From CAZJWR01 sp964549765 (GTDB lineage: Bacteria; Zixibacteria; MSB-5A5; GN15; JAAZOE01): a stretch of DNA of 64,000 nucleotides. Below are positions 8,535 to 17,294 of the stretch, piece after piece; the first letter of the stretch is position 1, and each line of letters begins with the position of its first letter. The stretch covers positions 1-64,000 of the forward strand of contig CAZJWR010000006.1 of the NCBI GenBank assembly GCA_964549765.1. Reading direction: 5' to 3'. Under the pieces are notes generated by a model. The model made no database searches. It worked only from the letters and a program-made list of their open reading frames with translations, and was not told the DNA's origin. A program made the translations under genes and the position numbers.

Positions 8535-8575
8535 AGAATCTGAATCCGATGTTTTTCGATGATCGGTGGAATTTT

Positions 8576-9655
8576 ATGCATCTTGCTGTCCCCAATAAAT
8601 ACCGAGAGGCCTCGGAAAAAGACCTGCGTCAGGCGATTCTTGACGCCAAGGACCGTTTAACTGACAAAATGGTCATCCTGGCGCATCATTACCAGCGCCG
8701 GGAGGTGGCTGAGTTCGGTGATTTCATCGGCGATTCGTACGATCTGTCGCGAACCGCATCCGAACGCAAATCCGCGAAATATATCGTCTTCTGCGGTGTA
8801 CATTTCATGGCGGAATCGGCCGATATCCTGTCGGCCGACAATCAACAGGTGTTTCTGCCCAACCCGCTGGCCGGCTGCCCCATGGCCGATATGGCCGAAA
8901 TCGACGACGTCATGGCCGCCTGGAGATACCTCAAAGACGCCGGCCTGACCGACAAAATGCTGCCGTTGTCCTATATGAATTCGGCGGCACAACTGAAGGC
9001 GTTCTGTGGCCGCGAGGGCGGACTTATCTGCACCTCGTCCAACGCCAAGGCCGCCTATGAATGGGTGTATGAGCGGGCCGAAAAGCTGTTTTTCTTCCCC
9101 GACGAAAACCTCGGTTACAACGTCGGCCACTGGATGGGTATCCCGGACGAACAGATCGTCATCTGGGATTTCCGCTCCGAACTGGGCGGTATCGATCCTG
9201 AGCGTTTGCAAAACGCGCGGCTGATTCTCTGGAAAGGCCATTGTCACGTGCACACGAATTTCAAGAAGCATCATATCGACGCCGTGCGGGCCGAAAATCC
9301 GGAGGTCAAAATCGTCGTGCACCCCGAATGTACCTGGGACGTCGTTGCGAACGCCGATGCCGTCGGTTCGACCAAATTCATCGTCGATTTTATCGACCGC
9401 CAGCCGGCGGGATCGGTTATCGCGGTCGGGACGGAAATCAATTTGATCAACCGTATGGCGCACCGCTATCCCGACAAGAAGATTTTCGGACTCTCGGGAC
9501 AGACCTGTCCGGTGTGCGCCAATATGTATCGAACGACACTGGCCGATCTGGCCTATACCGTGGATAATCTCGAGACGTGCGACCGCATCGTCGTCGATCC
9601 GGCGATCAAAGCCGATGCCCGGATTGCGCTGAATCGTATGCTGGAAGTCCATTAG
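8576..9655 (+). CDS. nadA: Quinolinate synthase
   Basis: Condenses iminoaspartate with dihydroxyacetone phosphate to quinolinate in de novo NAD synthesis, using a [4Fe-4S] cluster with a free iron site. The 359-residue protein shows the repeated-fold landmarks ILAHHYQR, FCGVHFMAESADIL, NSAAQLKAFCG, CTSSNA, WKGHCHVH, HPECTWDV and GQTCPVCANM. The cysteines in FCGVHF, HPEC and TCPVC are the likely cluster ligands. I chose the ATG at 8576 because GGTGGA sits five bases before it. An in-frame ATG at 8549 would add nine residues. nadB and nadC are not nearby, but nadE is at 17.3 kb. Confidence 0.95.
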   Translation: MHLAVPNKYREASEKDLRQAILDAKDRLTDKMVILAHHYQRREVAEFGDFIGDSYDLSRTASERKSAKYIVFCGVHFMAESADILSADNQQVFLPNPLAGCPMADMAEIDDVMAAWRYLKDAGLTDKMLPLSYMNSAAQLKAFCGREGGLICTSSNAKAAYEWVYERAEKLFFFPDENLGYNVGHWMGIPDEQIVIWDFRSELGGIDPERLQNARLILWKGHCHVHTNFKKHHIDAVRAENPEVKIVVHPECTWDVVANADAVGSTKFIVDFIDRQPAGSVIAVGTEINLINRMAHRYPDKKIFGLSGQTCPVCANMYRTTLADLAYTVDNLETCDRIVVDPAIKADARIALNRMLEVH

Positions 9656-9727
9656 GATGACGCCACGGCGGAGACGTTGTGAGTTTTGGATAGACATAAC
9701 GGAGAATTAAGGTGATGGGAGGTTCCG

Positions 9728-10993
9728 ATGGCGTTTGACGTCACTGTTCCCCAGATGGGTGAATCGGTTCACGAGGGCACCATTGTCGAATGGAAGGTGA
9801 CCGAGGGCGATAAGGTCAAGAGAAACCAGCCCTTGGTGGAAATCATGACCGACAAGGTCAACGTCGAAATTCCAGCCGAAGTGGAGGGGACCATCCAGAA
9901 AATCGTGGCCAAGTCGGGTGATGTTGTGCAGGTGGGCAACGTGCTGTGCACTATCGCCACGGAGGGCGAAGCCCCGCCGCCTGAGAAGAAAAAGAAAGAG
10001 CCGATAAAAGCGGCCGCTCCCAAGGCCGAGACTCCCAAACCCAAACCGTCCGAAGCAAAGCCTGCCGCAAAAGCGCCGGCCACGGGCAAGATAGCGCAGA
10101 TGGCGCCGTCCGTCCGCAGACTGGCCCGCGATCTCGGCCTCGATCCCAATGAACTCGAAGGTACCGGACCTGAAGGCCGCGTCAGCAAAGAAGACGTGCA
10201 GGCTGCCGCCGGCGGCGCTCGCCTCAAAGAAAAAACCGCACCCGCAAAACCAGGCTATGTTCCCCCTCCGCTGCCCACCAGCGGCGAGGAGAGAATCGAG
10301 GAGCGGATGCCGCTCGAGGGGCCGCGCAAGCTGATTTCCGATCATATGACGCGTTCCCGGCAGACATCGGCGCATGTGACTACGTTCGAGGATTGCGATT
10401 TCACGGCCCTCGTTGAATACCGCCGGAAATATAAGGATGAATTTTTCGAGAAATACGGCGCCAAGCTGACCTACATGCCGTTTATCATGAAGGCTGCTGT
10501 GGAATGCCTCAAGGAATACCCCAATCTGAACGCGTCGATGACCGATGCCGAAATCATCTATAAGAAATATTACAACATCGGCATGGCCGTGGCGAAGGAG
10601 AGCGGCCTGATCGTCCCGGTCATCCACAACGCCGACCGCAAGTCGATCATCGAACTGGCCATCGAAATGAACGACCTCGGCAGCCGCGCCCGCCTCGACC
10701 AACTCAAACTGGAAGAAGTTCAGGGCGGAACGTTCACCTTGACCAATGCCGGGATGTTTGGCGCGACGGCCTCGACGCCGATCATCAACCAGCCCCAGGT
10801 GGCGATACTCGGTATTCACAACATCACCGAAAAACCGGTCGTGCGCGACGGCGAAATCGTCATCCGTCATATGATGACTTTCGGCCTGTCGTTCGACCAT
10901 CGGCTGATCGACGGTCATATCGCCGTCCAGTTTTTGCACACGATCATCCGCATGATCGAAAACCCGACCTCGCTTTTACTGAGACTCCGTTGA
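9728..10993 (+). CDS. Dihydrolipoyl acyltransferase (E2) of a 2-oxo acid dehydrogenase complex
   Basis: Core acyltransferase moving the acyl group from lipoamide to CoA. The 421-residue chain has one lipoyl domain (about 1-77) with Lys43 in TDKVNVEI as the lipoylated residue. An Ala/Pro/Lys-rich linker follows, then a peripheral-subunit-binding domain (about 120-157, PSVRRLARDLGLDPNELEG), a second linker and the CAT domain ending in SFDHRLIDGHIAVQFL with the catalytic HxxxDG. Whether it serves pyruvate, 2-oxoglutarate or branched-chain substrates cannot be decided, and no E1 or E3 gene is adjacent. GGGAGG precedes the ATG. It overlaps lipB by one base, which makes biological sense because LipB supplies the octanoyl group for its lipoate. 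Confidence 0.92.
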   Translation: MAFDVTVPQMGESVHEGTIVEWKVTEGDKVKRNQPLVEIMTDKVNVEIPAEVEGTIQKIVAKSGDVVQVGNVLCTIATEGEAPPPEKKKKEPIKAAAPKAETPKPKPSEAKPAAKAPATGKIAQMAPSVRRLARDLGLDPNELEGTGPEGRVSKEDVQAAAGGARLKEKTAPAKPGYVPPPLPTSGEERIEERMPLEGPRKLISDHMTRSRQTSAHVTTFEDCDFTALVEYRRKYKDEFFEKYGAKLTYMPFIMKAAVECLKEYPNLNASMTDAEIIYKKYYNIGMAVAKESGLIVPVIHNADRKSIIELAIEMNDLGSRARLDQLKLEEVQGGTFTLTNAGMFGATASTPIINQPQVAILGIHNITEKPVVRDGEIVIRHMMTFGLSFDHRLIDGHIAVQFLHTIIRMIENPTSLLLRLR

Positions 10994-11688
10994 TGAAACG
11001 CCGGTTCTACGGTTGGCATATTTTTCTTGGAAGCCGCCCTTATCGGGCGGCTTTGAGTTGGCAGGAACGCATGGTGCGCTACCGGGGAAACGGCACCATC
11101 CGGGACACCATCTTCTACATGGAACATCCCGACGTCGTCACCGTCGGGCGAGATATCCTCGACGACGATCTTTCGAAAATTAAAGATATCGAAACATTCC
11201 GCATCACTCGGGGCGGCGGTGTCACGTATCACGGGCCGGGCCAACTGATTGCCTATCCAGTATTCGATCTGCGGCGGCGGGGCAAGGATCTGCACAAGTT
11301 TATCCGCGATATCGAAGAAGGCATCATCGTGGCGCTGGCAACCTATGGCCTGAAAGGCGACCGTCATGCGGAATATACCGGCGTCTGGGTGGGCAAGAAA
11401 AAAATCGCCTCCATCGGCATCGCCGTCAAGCAATGGATATCGTTTCACGGTGCGGCCATCAATCTTACAACCGACATGAAGAAATTCAAGGCGATCGATC
11501 CGTGCGGCCTGCCGCCGGAAATTATGACCAGCGCCATGCGGGAACTCAAAACCGAAATCACCCCACTGGAATTTTCGATCAAGCTCACCGAGGCGTATGC
11601 CGACGTGTTCGATACCCAGTTCGATGACCTCGACATGGATGAGCTGGCGGAAATGATCCAGTCCGAGGAATCCTCCCAATCGTTGTGA
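10993..11688 (+). CDS. lipB: Octanoyl-[acyl-carrier-protein]:protein N-octanoyltransferase
   Basis: Transfers octanoate from acyl carrier protein to the lipoyl domain of E2-type proteins, the first step of lipoate assembly. The family motif RGGGVTYHGPGQLIAYPV is intact, followed by GKKKIASIGIAV with the active-site Lys and by DPCGL with Cys171 as the acyl-accepting residue. Length (231 residues) is normal. The ATG overlaps the E2 stop codon as TGATG, indicating translational coupling with its likely substrate protein. A TTG three bases earlier is in frame but redundant. Confidence 0.93.
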   Translation: MKRRFYGWHIFLGSRPYRAALSWQERMVRYRGNGTIRDTIFYMEHPDVVTVGRDILDDDLSKIKDIETFRITRGGGVTYHGPGQLIAYPVFDLRRRGKDLHKFIRDIEEGIIVALATYGLKGDRHAEYTGVWVGKKKIASIGIAVKQWISFHGAAINLTTDMKKFKAIDPCGLPPEIMTSAMRELKTEITPLEFSIKLTEAYADVFDTQFDDLDMDELAEMIQSEESSQSL

Positions 11689-11819
11689 CAGTGAACGAAG
11701 CGCAAACCGGCAAAAATTCGTAAACCTTGTCCGTATATTTTTGTTGTAGACCGTAATATGACTTCGTAGACTATGCTTATCGTACATGGCGATAGCGACC
11801 GAACAGGGAAGAGGACAGT

Positions 11820-12487
11820 ATGGAAGGATGTAAAGATCTCGCGGGAAAAACGGCGCTTGTGACCGGTGGCACCAAGGGTATCGGTTTGGCGACGGCGCTC
11901 AAACTGGCCGAGGCCGGGGCGAATGTCGTCGTCAATTATTTTCGCAGCCGCGACGCGGCCAACGAGGCGGTCGAGAAGATCAAATCGTACGGCGTCGAAT
12001 GCTATGCTCACCGGGCCAATATCGGCAACCATGACCAGATCGCGCCGATTTTCGAAAAGATAAAGGAACGATTCGGCAAGCTCGATATTCTCATCTCCAA
12101 CGCCGCCCTGGGGCTTTTTACATCGGCCATGACCATTGACGACAAGGCCTGGCATCTGGCCATGAACACCAACGCGCAGGCGCTTCTGCTCTGCGCCCAG
12201 AAGGGCGTATCGATCATGCCTGACAATTCCCGCATCGTGTCGCTGTCGTCCCTTGGTTCGCAGCGGTACATCCCCGGCTACGCCGCCATCGGCGTTTCCA
12301 AGGCGGCCATCGAGAACATCACCAAATATCTCGCCTATGAACTCGCCCCCCGGCGCATAACCGTCAACTGCGTCTCCGGCGGCTTTATCGATACCGACGC
12401 TCTCAAAAGTTTCCCCAATTACAAGGACATGGTCGACGAGGTCGTTCGGCGGACGCCGTATGATCGGATCGGTCGTCCCGAGGAGGT
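11820..12487 (+). CDS. fabL: FabL-like enoyl-ACP reductase (SDR family), 3' end lost in assembly gap
   Basis: Short-chain dehydrogenase with the cofactor motif LVTGGTKGIGLA, ISNAALG, and catalytic Tyr154/Lys161 in YAAIGVSKAA. The stretches SLSSLGSQRYIPGY and VSGGFIDTDALKSFPN closely match, from memory, Bacillus FabL (enoyl-[ACP] reductase III), which reduces trans-2-enoyl-ACP with NADPH in fatty-acid elongation. I therefore prefer FabL over a generic 3-oxoacyl reductase. About 222 residues are present. The last 30 or so, including the GGR-type tail, fall into the N run at 12488. Start: ATG preceded by GGGAAGAGGA. Confidence 0.75.
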
Positions 12488-12587
12488 NNNNNNNNNNNNN
12501 NNNNNNNNNNNNNNNNNNNNNNNNNNNNNNNNNNNNNNNNNNNNNNNNNNNNNNNNNNNNNNNNNNNNNNNNNNNNNNNNNNNNNNN
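12488..12587. other. Assembly gap of 100 N
   Basis: Exactly 100 N, the usual placeholder for a scaffold join of unknown length. It truncates the fabL-like gene. The reading frame after it does not resemble a FabL C-terminus, so the real missing length is probably different. Confidence 0.95.
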
Positions 12588-13080
12588 CGAAAATTCCCGG
12601 TAACGCCAACGCAGACAACATAGTACAGCGAATTGGGTTCGTTTTGTCATTTTTACTGTTTCAGAAATACCTGTATTGTGGGGCAATGAGTTACGGATGT
12701 TGCCATATCACATGCGATAATCCTGTTTTTGCGCGTTCGCATAGACACACCTGTCCTTTCACAAGTCCCTCTATATATAGGCCTCGCGAAACAAGTTGCA
12801 TCAAACCGCTACTATTTTCGGGAATGTATTGGGGTGTAGCGGGTTAACACTCAAAATAATGGTGTTTTGACGAAAAACCGGGGGAAACGCCGTGCGACGG
12901 CAGTATCACATTTTGCGGTTCGACGCTTATTTTCTCTTGATGAGCGTTTTTGGAGCGGGAAGCCACCCTCGATCCCGCATTGCGGGATCATCGGATGGGC
13001 CACCGGTCCGATGCGAGTTATTTGCATGCGGTTGTGTGACCCACAGCAATGTGCGGGGTATCCGACACTCGTCAATCTGA
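12588..13080. other. Non-coding start of a small contig, with palindromes
   Basis: No convincing gene. It holds a 22-base segment (12628-12649) that recurs exactly, inverted, at 60905-60926. It also holds a perfect 8 bp palindrome GATCCCGC/GCGGGATC (12971-12989, loop ATT) and a GATGGGCCACC motif (12994-13004) similar to others in the window. This stretch is less GC-rich than its surroundings. Confidence 0.6.
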
Positions 13081-13962
13081 TTATTCGAATAATCGATCCA
13101 GTAATTCGTCCACCATTGGTACCCTTTCTTCCTCTAATAGCTTACAAAGGGTCTGTCTTAAAAGATCACGGGTTCGTTTGAGTACATCGACTGGTTTAAG
13201 CTTTTCGAGCGGCTGACCATGAACCGCCTTGGAACGCACATTATATAATTTCGCGATCTCTTTTCTAAGCGCATTCCTTCCAGGTCCGTGGGGTTCAAGG
13301 AATGAAGCCCAAGCCGCCCCCATCTTGAATGATCCTTCCATCCCGCCCTTGGCAAATAATGATTCGATACCTGACCATAAAATCGCCAACGCGAATCTAA
13401 CATCCTCTGCAAAGCGTGAAGCATCGTATGAATGAAGAGCAAAGAAAAACCGCTGATCTTCGTTGTTAAGGTTTATTAATACAGGCAGGTAGTATCGGAT
13501 CCATTGTTGATCTAGAATTTCGCCCAAATCCTCCTTAGCATCATCAGTCTCAGGTTGTAATCGGCCGCGACCAAATTCGACGGGGTATACCATGAGACTT
13601 CCGTCCTTGGCTTCCACCAATCGACTCATGGGCAGGTTGGAACATATAGGACAAGTCAAATATTCGAAATTTCTTAGACGGAGTAGCGTCGCCGTCAGCC
13701 ATGCAATATTTTCTGGATCGGACTTATGTTCTTCAGTAGCTTTCTCTGAAATGGAGATTTCCGCAACTATCGAGCCAATGTGCGGCCCGAAAGTTGTTCC
13801 AAAAACCAAAGTCTCTTCCGCTAGTTTCCTAAAATACGCCGTGAGCGTTATTCTCGGATTTATGGGTTTGATATCAACACCCTTAATCACTTGGAATGAT
13901 TCGCTGGGCGGCACGACACCGCTTAACGAAAAATGATATGGTCTGTTAATTTTCTCATTCAA
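13081..13962 (-). CDS. HEPN-domain-like protein of unknown function
   Basis: A 293-residue soluble protein. The N-terminal half is unfamiliar and includes a CPIC pair (YLTCPICSNLP) that could bind metal. The C-terminal third resembles Apea-type HEPN domains: a helix LAILWSGIESLFAKG, then YNVRSKAVHGQ, which fits the R-x4-H motif of HEPN ribonucleases, then a final helical bundle. HEPN proteins often act as RNases in abortive infection or toxin systems, but no antitoxin or defence partner is visible on this short contig. Base composition is clearly more AT-rich than the flanking genes, suggesting horizontal transfer or a mis-scaffolded contig. Confidence 0.6.
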   Translation of the reverse strand: MNEKINRPYHFSLSGVVPPSESFQVIKGVDIKPINPRITLTAYFRKLAEETLVFGTTFGPHIGSIVAEISISEKATEEHKSDPENIAWLTATLLRLRNFEYLTCPICSNLPMSRLVEAKDGSLMVYPVEFGRGRLQPETDDAKEDLGEILDQQWIRYYLPVLINLNNEDQRFFFALHSYDASRFAEDVRFALAILWSGIESLFAKGGMEGSFKMGAAWASFLEPHGPGRNALRKEIAKLYNVRSKAVHGQPLEKLKPVDVLKRTRDLLRQTLCKLLEEERVPMVDELLDRLFE

Positions 13963-14288
13963 TTCGGACTCCTTGCGCTATTGCGAGAGTGGACGGGTGG
14001 CCCACCATTTATGATGGGTCTTGTTCCCATTAGGCAATTCCGTTAATCTCAAGCGAGCATTGTCATCTCAAGAAACCCTGACGCCAGAGTCGTATCATAT
14101 TGGATTTATATATTCAACGGCCGAGTTTGTCAATTACAATTGTGATTCATTTCCAGTGGTAGGGAGACGATAGATTGCTTCGTCGCCCGCCCGCGGCGGG
14201 TCGCTCCTCGCAATGACAGGGCTGTTTTCGCGGATGGCGGCAAGTGTGTCGGGTTTCCCGTTTTGCTTCGCTGCACTCGGAACCCGAC
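13963..14288. repeat. Intergenic repeat zone
   Basis: No gene. GACGGGTGGCCCACC (13992-14006) is one of several such near-palindromic motifs in the window. At 14163-14219 lies a copy of the element reading AGATTGCTTCGTCG at one end and CGCTCCTCGCAATGACA at the other, around a CCGCGGCGGG palindrome. From general knowledge this is a very widespread intergenic repeat type in bacterial genomes. Its function is unknown. Confidence 0.6.
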
Positions 14289-14855
14289 CTACGATCTGGC
14301 CATTGCCCGGCGGCGGGCGGTGCGGCGTTCGAGGAGTCTTATCATGACGACGCCGGCGACGATCAGCAAACCGCCGGCGATTTCTTTGACGGCAGGGAAT
14401 GTGCCCAGCACCAAGAGCGCGGCGATGGCGGCAAAGAACGGCTGACTCTGCACGATNNNNNNNNNNNNNNNNNNNNNNNNNNNNNNNNNNNNNNNNNNNN
14501 NNNNNNNNNNNNNNNNNNNNNNNNNNNNNNNNNNNNNNNNNNNNNNNNNNNNNNNNGGTTCGATCAACGACACGGCGGTATACAAGCAAAACGTCCCGCC
14601 GCAGAACAGCACGGAGATGATGACAAGAAAGCCAACTTGACGCAGCGAGACGCGGAACGTTTCGCCCAGTCTGCGGCTGACGGCGGCGTCGATCAGAATC
14701 ATGATCGCCCCGACGAAAAAGACGTAGGCATTGAACGTGATGGGCGAGATGCTTTTCAATGCCATCTTGGCCGCGATCAACCCGCAACCCGTAGTGGCCG
14801 CCGATGTGAGGGCCCAGAGATCGCCGCGGATGCGCGATGGCGGGGAAGAGGTCAT
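14289..14855 (-). CDS. EamA/DMT-family membrane transporter, interrupted by an assembly gap
   Basis: Drug/metabolite transporter-type permease. The N-terminal part (14557-14855) encodes about three membrane helices, beginning with DLWALTSAATTGCGLIAAKM. The C-terminal part (14289-14456) has the family ending FFAAIAALLVLGTFPAVKEI followed by GGLLIVAGVVMIRLLERR. A complete EamA permease has ten helices and about 290 residues, but only about 155 are present. The 100-N gap therefore hides roughly 130 residues and the apparently open frame through it is accidental. Substrate unknown. It is adjacent to lgt on the same strand. Confidence 0.7.
   Translation of the reverse strand: MTSSPPSRIRGDLWALTSAATTGCGLIAAKMALKSISPITFNAYVFFVGAIMILIDAAVSRRLGETFRVSLRQVGFLVIISVLFCGGTFCLYTAVSLIEXXXXXXXXXXXXXXXXXXXXXXXXXXXXXXXXXXIVQSQPFFAAIAALLVLGTFPAVKEIAGGLLIVAGVVMIRLLERRTARRRAMARS
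14457..14556. other. Assembly gap of 100 N inside the EamA gene
   Basis: Placeholder gap. Comparison with normal EamA length suggests about 400 bases are actually missing. Confidence 0.95.
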
Positions 14856-14856
14856 A

Positions 14857-15681
14857 TCAGGCTTCGAGGTCAGGCGGCTGCATCTCCCGGTACAGTTTCC
14901 GCGGTACGACGAAATAGAGCGTCAGGCCGATCAGGAAGAGAACTACCGAGGCGACTTGATTCCAGGTCGGTTCCATGCCGAGAAACGATACCTTCATCTG
15001 CGTTTCATAGTATCGGAAATATTCGATCACATGGCGGAACACCGCCTCGATCATCAGATACACGGCCAAGACCTGGCCGTCGAATCGTTTGCGCTTGAGC
15101 AGAAAATGCAGAAAGAAGAACAACACAACGCCATACGCCGACGAATACAATTGCGCTGGATGAATCGGCTGCTGACCGAAAACCGAATCGGGAATGGACC
15201 CTTTGGGGAAGACTATTCCCCACGGTTTGCCGGTCGGCGTGCCGAAGCAGCAGCCATTGAGAAAACAGCCGATCCGCCCGATGCCGATCCCGATCCCGAC
15301 CGTCGGCGAGAACAGATCGAACACGGCCAGTATTGGCAATTTCTTGATGCGCATATACGCGAGGCTCGCAATCAGGGCGAGAATAACGCCGCCGTAGAGA
15401 TTCAGCCCGGATATCCCGAATTGCCCCTTGTGGAAGGGATTGATCGCCGACCAGGGATCGGCGGCAAAGTCCGATAAATGCAGGACGACATATCCCAGGC
15501 GGGCGCCGATGATACCCGCGAAAATGAGCACATAGGCGACGTTCAACATTTGCTCGAACGGCAGACGTTCTTTTTTCGAGCGCCATTTGATATAGGCCAG
15601 CCCGGCGAAAAACGCGAGAGCCAGCATCAGCCCGTAGCTATGAACGCCGATTGGCCCGATTTTAAATAGAGTCCGGCACAT
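14857..15681 (-). CDS. lgt: Prolipoprotein diacylglyceryl transferase
   Basis: Integral inner-membrane enzyme that transfers diacylglycerol from phosphatidylglycerol to the lipobox Cys of prolipoproteins. It has about seven hydrophobic segments over 274 residues, the Lgt signature GIGRIGCFLNGCCFG with the essential Arg, the early ARLGYVV motif, and HPAQLYSS. It overlaps the PAP2 gene by 20 bases, so the two are co-transcribed. Its substrates include the lipoproteins at 20.5, 23.7, 36.9 and 61.1 kb. Confidence 0.95.
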   Translation of the reverse strand: MCRTLFKIGPIGVHSYGLMLALAFFAGLAYIKWRSKKERLPFEQMLNVAYVLIFAGIIGARLGYVVLHLSDFAADPWSAINPFHKGQFGISGLNLYGGVILALIASLAYMRIKKLPILAVFDLFSPTVGIGIGIGRIGCFLNGCCFGTPTGKPWGIVFPKGSIPDSVFGQQPIHPAQLYSSAYGVVLFFFLHFLLKRKRFDGQVLAVYLMIEAVFRHVIEYFRYYETQMKVSFLGMEPTWNQVASVVLFLIGLTLYFVVPRKLYREMQPPDLEA

Positions 15682-16588
15682 TTTGCCTCTTTTTGTCGAA
15701 GTCAGAAAGATTCCAGATGCGCGAATAGTCGCGCTTGGCGGGATAGAATTTCAAGGTCAACCACGGTATGGTGAGGCCCAAAATCAGGCCGACAAAGACG
15801 TCGGATACATAGTGGAATCGTCCGTAGACGGTTCCCATCGCCAGACCGACCACGATCGGGGCGAGAATCCAGCCTTTTCGGCCATACGCGCTTACCGCAA
15901 AAAACAAGACGACCACGGCTTCGGCAACGTGCGATGACGGCATCGCTCCGCCGCGAAAGGCGGCGGTATCCATGATAAACATCGATATCGGGCGGAAGAG
16001 CGGCCCGGTTAATTCGGTCTGATACATCCCGTCGAAGAAAAACCGGGGGCCGACCATGGGATAGAAGATGAAAATCAGATAGGATAAGAAAAAAGTGACA
16101 CAGGTGGCGGTGACGTAGCGCCGGATTATTTCATCCTTGCGGCTGATGAAAAGCATCACAGCCAGGCCGGGAATCATAAGATAGTACAATTCGTACGCCG
16201 CGGACAGAATTTCGGTGACGAATATATTGATGTGGTGATCCAGCCAGAGGGTCGGATTGGCGCCAAAGACGGCCTTTTCCAGCGCGGTCAAATCGGCGTC
16301 GTAGTAATGATGCACGACGTGACCGATGAGGTCGCCGCTGAAATGATAAAACAGCGTCATGAGGATTATCGGATAGTAATACCGGAAAAACAGCACCGCG
16401 CGCGGCGCTTCGGGCCGGGACAACTGGGAAAACATGCAGGCGATGATGAGGGCGCCGGCATGGAAGACGACCAGTCCCGTGAAATCATCGAACGGCCGGG
16501 CGAAATTGACGGCCATGATAATAATCGCCCACGAGTACAGGATGACCATGTGGTCGTACGGCGAGAAGCGGCTGAAACATCGCTCCAT
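15662..16588 (-). CDS. PAP2-superfamily membrane phosphatase
   Basis: Membrane protein of about 308 residues with at least six hydrophobic segments. The PAP2 phosphatase motifs are present: GPRFFFDGM region, AMPSSHVAEAVV and YGRFHYVSDVFVG with the catalytic His and Asp. It resembles inositol-phosphoceramide-synthase-like or undecaprenyl/phosphatidate phosphatases, acting on lipid phosphates at the outer face of the membrane. Substrate unknown. I start it at 16588, 17 bases after the rsmI stop. An ATG at 16681 would add 31 residues overlapping rsmI. Confidence 0.8.
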   Translation of the reverse strand: MERCFSRFSPYDHMVILYSWAIIIMAVNFARPFDDFTGLVVFHAGALIIACMFSQLSRPEAPRAVLFFRYYYPIILMTLFYHFSGDLIGHVVHHYYDADLTALEKAVFGANPTLWLDHHINIFVTEILSAAYELYYLMIPGLAVMLFISRKDEIIRRYVTATCVTFFLSYLIFIFYPMVGPRFFFDGMYQTELTGPLFRPISMFIMDTAAFRGGAMPSSHVAEAVVVLFFAVSAYGRKGWILAPIVVGLAMGTVYGRFHYVSDVFVGLILGLTIPWLTLKFYPAKRDYSRIWNLSDFDKKRQNVPDSI

Positions 16589-16604
16589 GAAATGCGGCTT
16601 GTCT

Positions 16605-17291
16605 TTAAGCGCCGCGATTCCCCTCGACAACAATGACGAATTCTCCTTTGGGTTTGATTTGTTCAAAACGGCCGGCGACATCCGCGGCCGCGCCCCTTAT
16701 GTATTCCTCGTGCATCTTGCTCAATTCGCGGGCGACGCATACGCGGCGATCATTGAATACAACGGCGATATCGGCCAGGGATTTGCCCACGCGATGCACC
16801 GATTCGTAGAATATCAGCGTATGCGGATAAGCACGCAGTTGTTCCAGCCGGGTTTTTCGCCGCGATGATTTGACCGGAAGGAAGCCCTCGAAAAAGAACC
16901 GGTCGGTGGGTAATCCCGACGCGGTCAGGGCCGGGACAACGGCGTTGGCTCCGGGGAGGGCTTCGACCGTGAACGATGCCTCGATGGCCGCCGTCACGAT
17001 CCGGTAGGCCGGATCGGACAGCCCCGGGCTGCCGCCGTCGGATATCACAGCTACCGATTGACCCTGCCGCAGATGATCCAGTATCTGCGGCACGCGCTGC
17101 GTCTCGTTATGTTCGAAATAACTAATTTTTTTCTTCTCGATTCCAAAATGCGCCAATAACCGGCCGCTGTGGCGGGTGTCCTCGCAGGCGATCAGGTCGA
17201 CCTCTTTCAGGATTCTCAGGGCGCGCAGGGTGATGTCCTCGAGATTTCCGATCGGCGTCGGGACCAGATATAGTTTACCCGCATCGGCCAT
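16605..17291 (-). CDS. rsmI: 16S rRNA (cytidine1402-2'-O)-methyltransferase
   Basis: SAM-dependent tetrapyrrole-methylase-fold enzyme modifying C1402 of 16S rRNA at the decoding site. The 228 residues show LYLVPTPIGNLEDITLRAL, ACEDTRHSGRLL, VISDGGSPGLSDPAYR, ALPGANAVVPALTASGLP and FYESVHR, all diagnostic of RsmI. It lacks the longer C-terminal extension of some homologues. It begins three bases after the nadE stop in the same operon. Confidence 0.95.
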   Translation of the reverse strand: MADAGKLYLVPTPIGNLEDITLRALRILKEVDLIACEDTRHSGRLLAHFGIEKKKISYFEHNETQRVPQILDHLRQGQSVAVISDGGSPGLSDPAYRIVTAAIEASFTVEALPGANAVVPALTASGLPTDRFFFEGFLPVKSSRRKTRLEQLRAYPHTLIFYESVHRVGKSLADIAVVFNDRRVCVARELSKMHEEYIRGAAADVAGRFEQIKPKGEFVIVVEGNRGA

Positions 17292-17294
17292 AGG

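Noticed and set aside
12588..12623. C-terminal end of the fabL-like gene after the gap
   Set aside because: The frame continues by chance through the N run, but the residues do not match the FabL tail.
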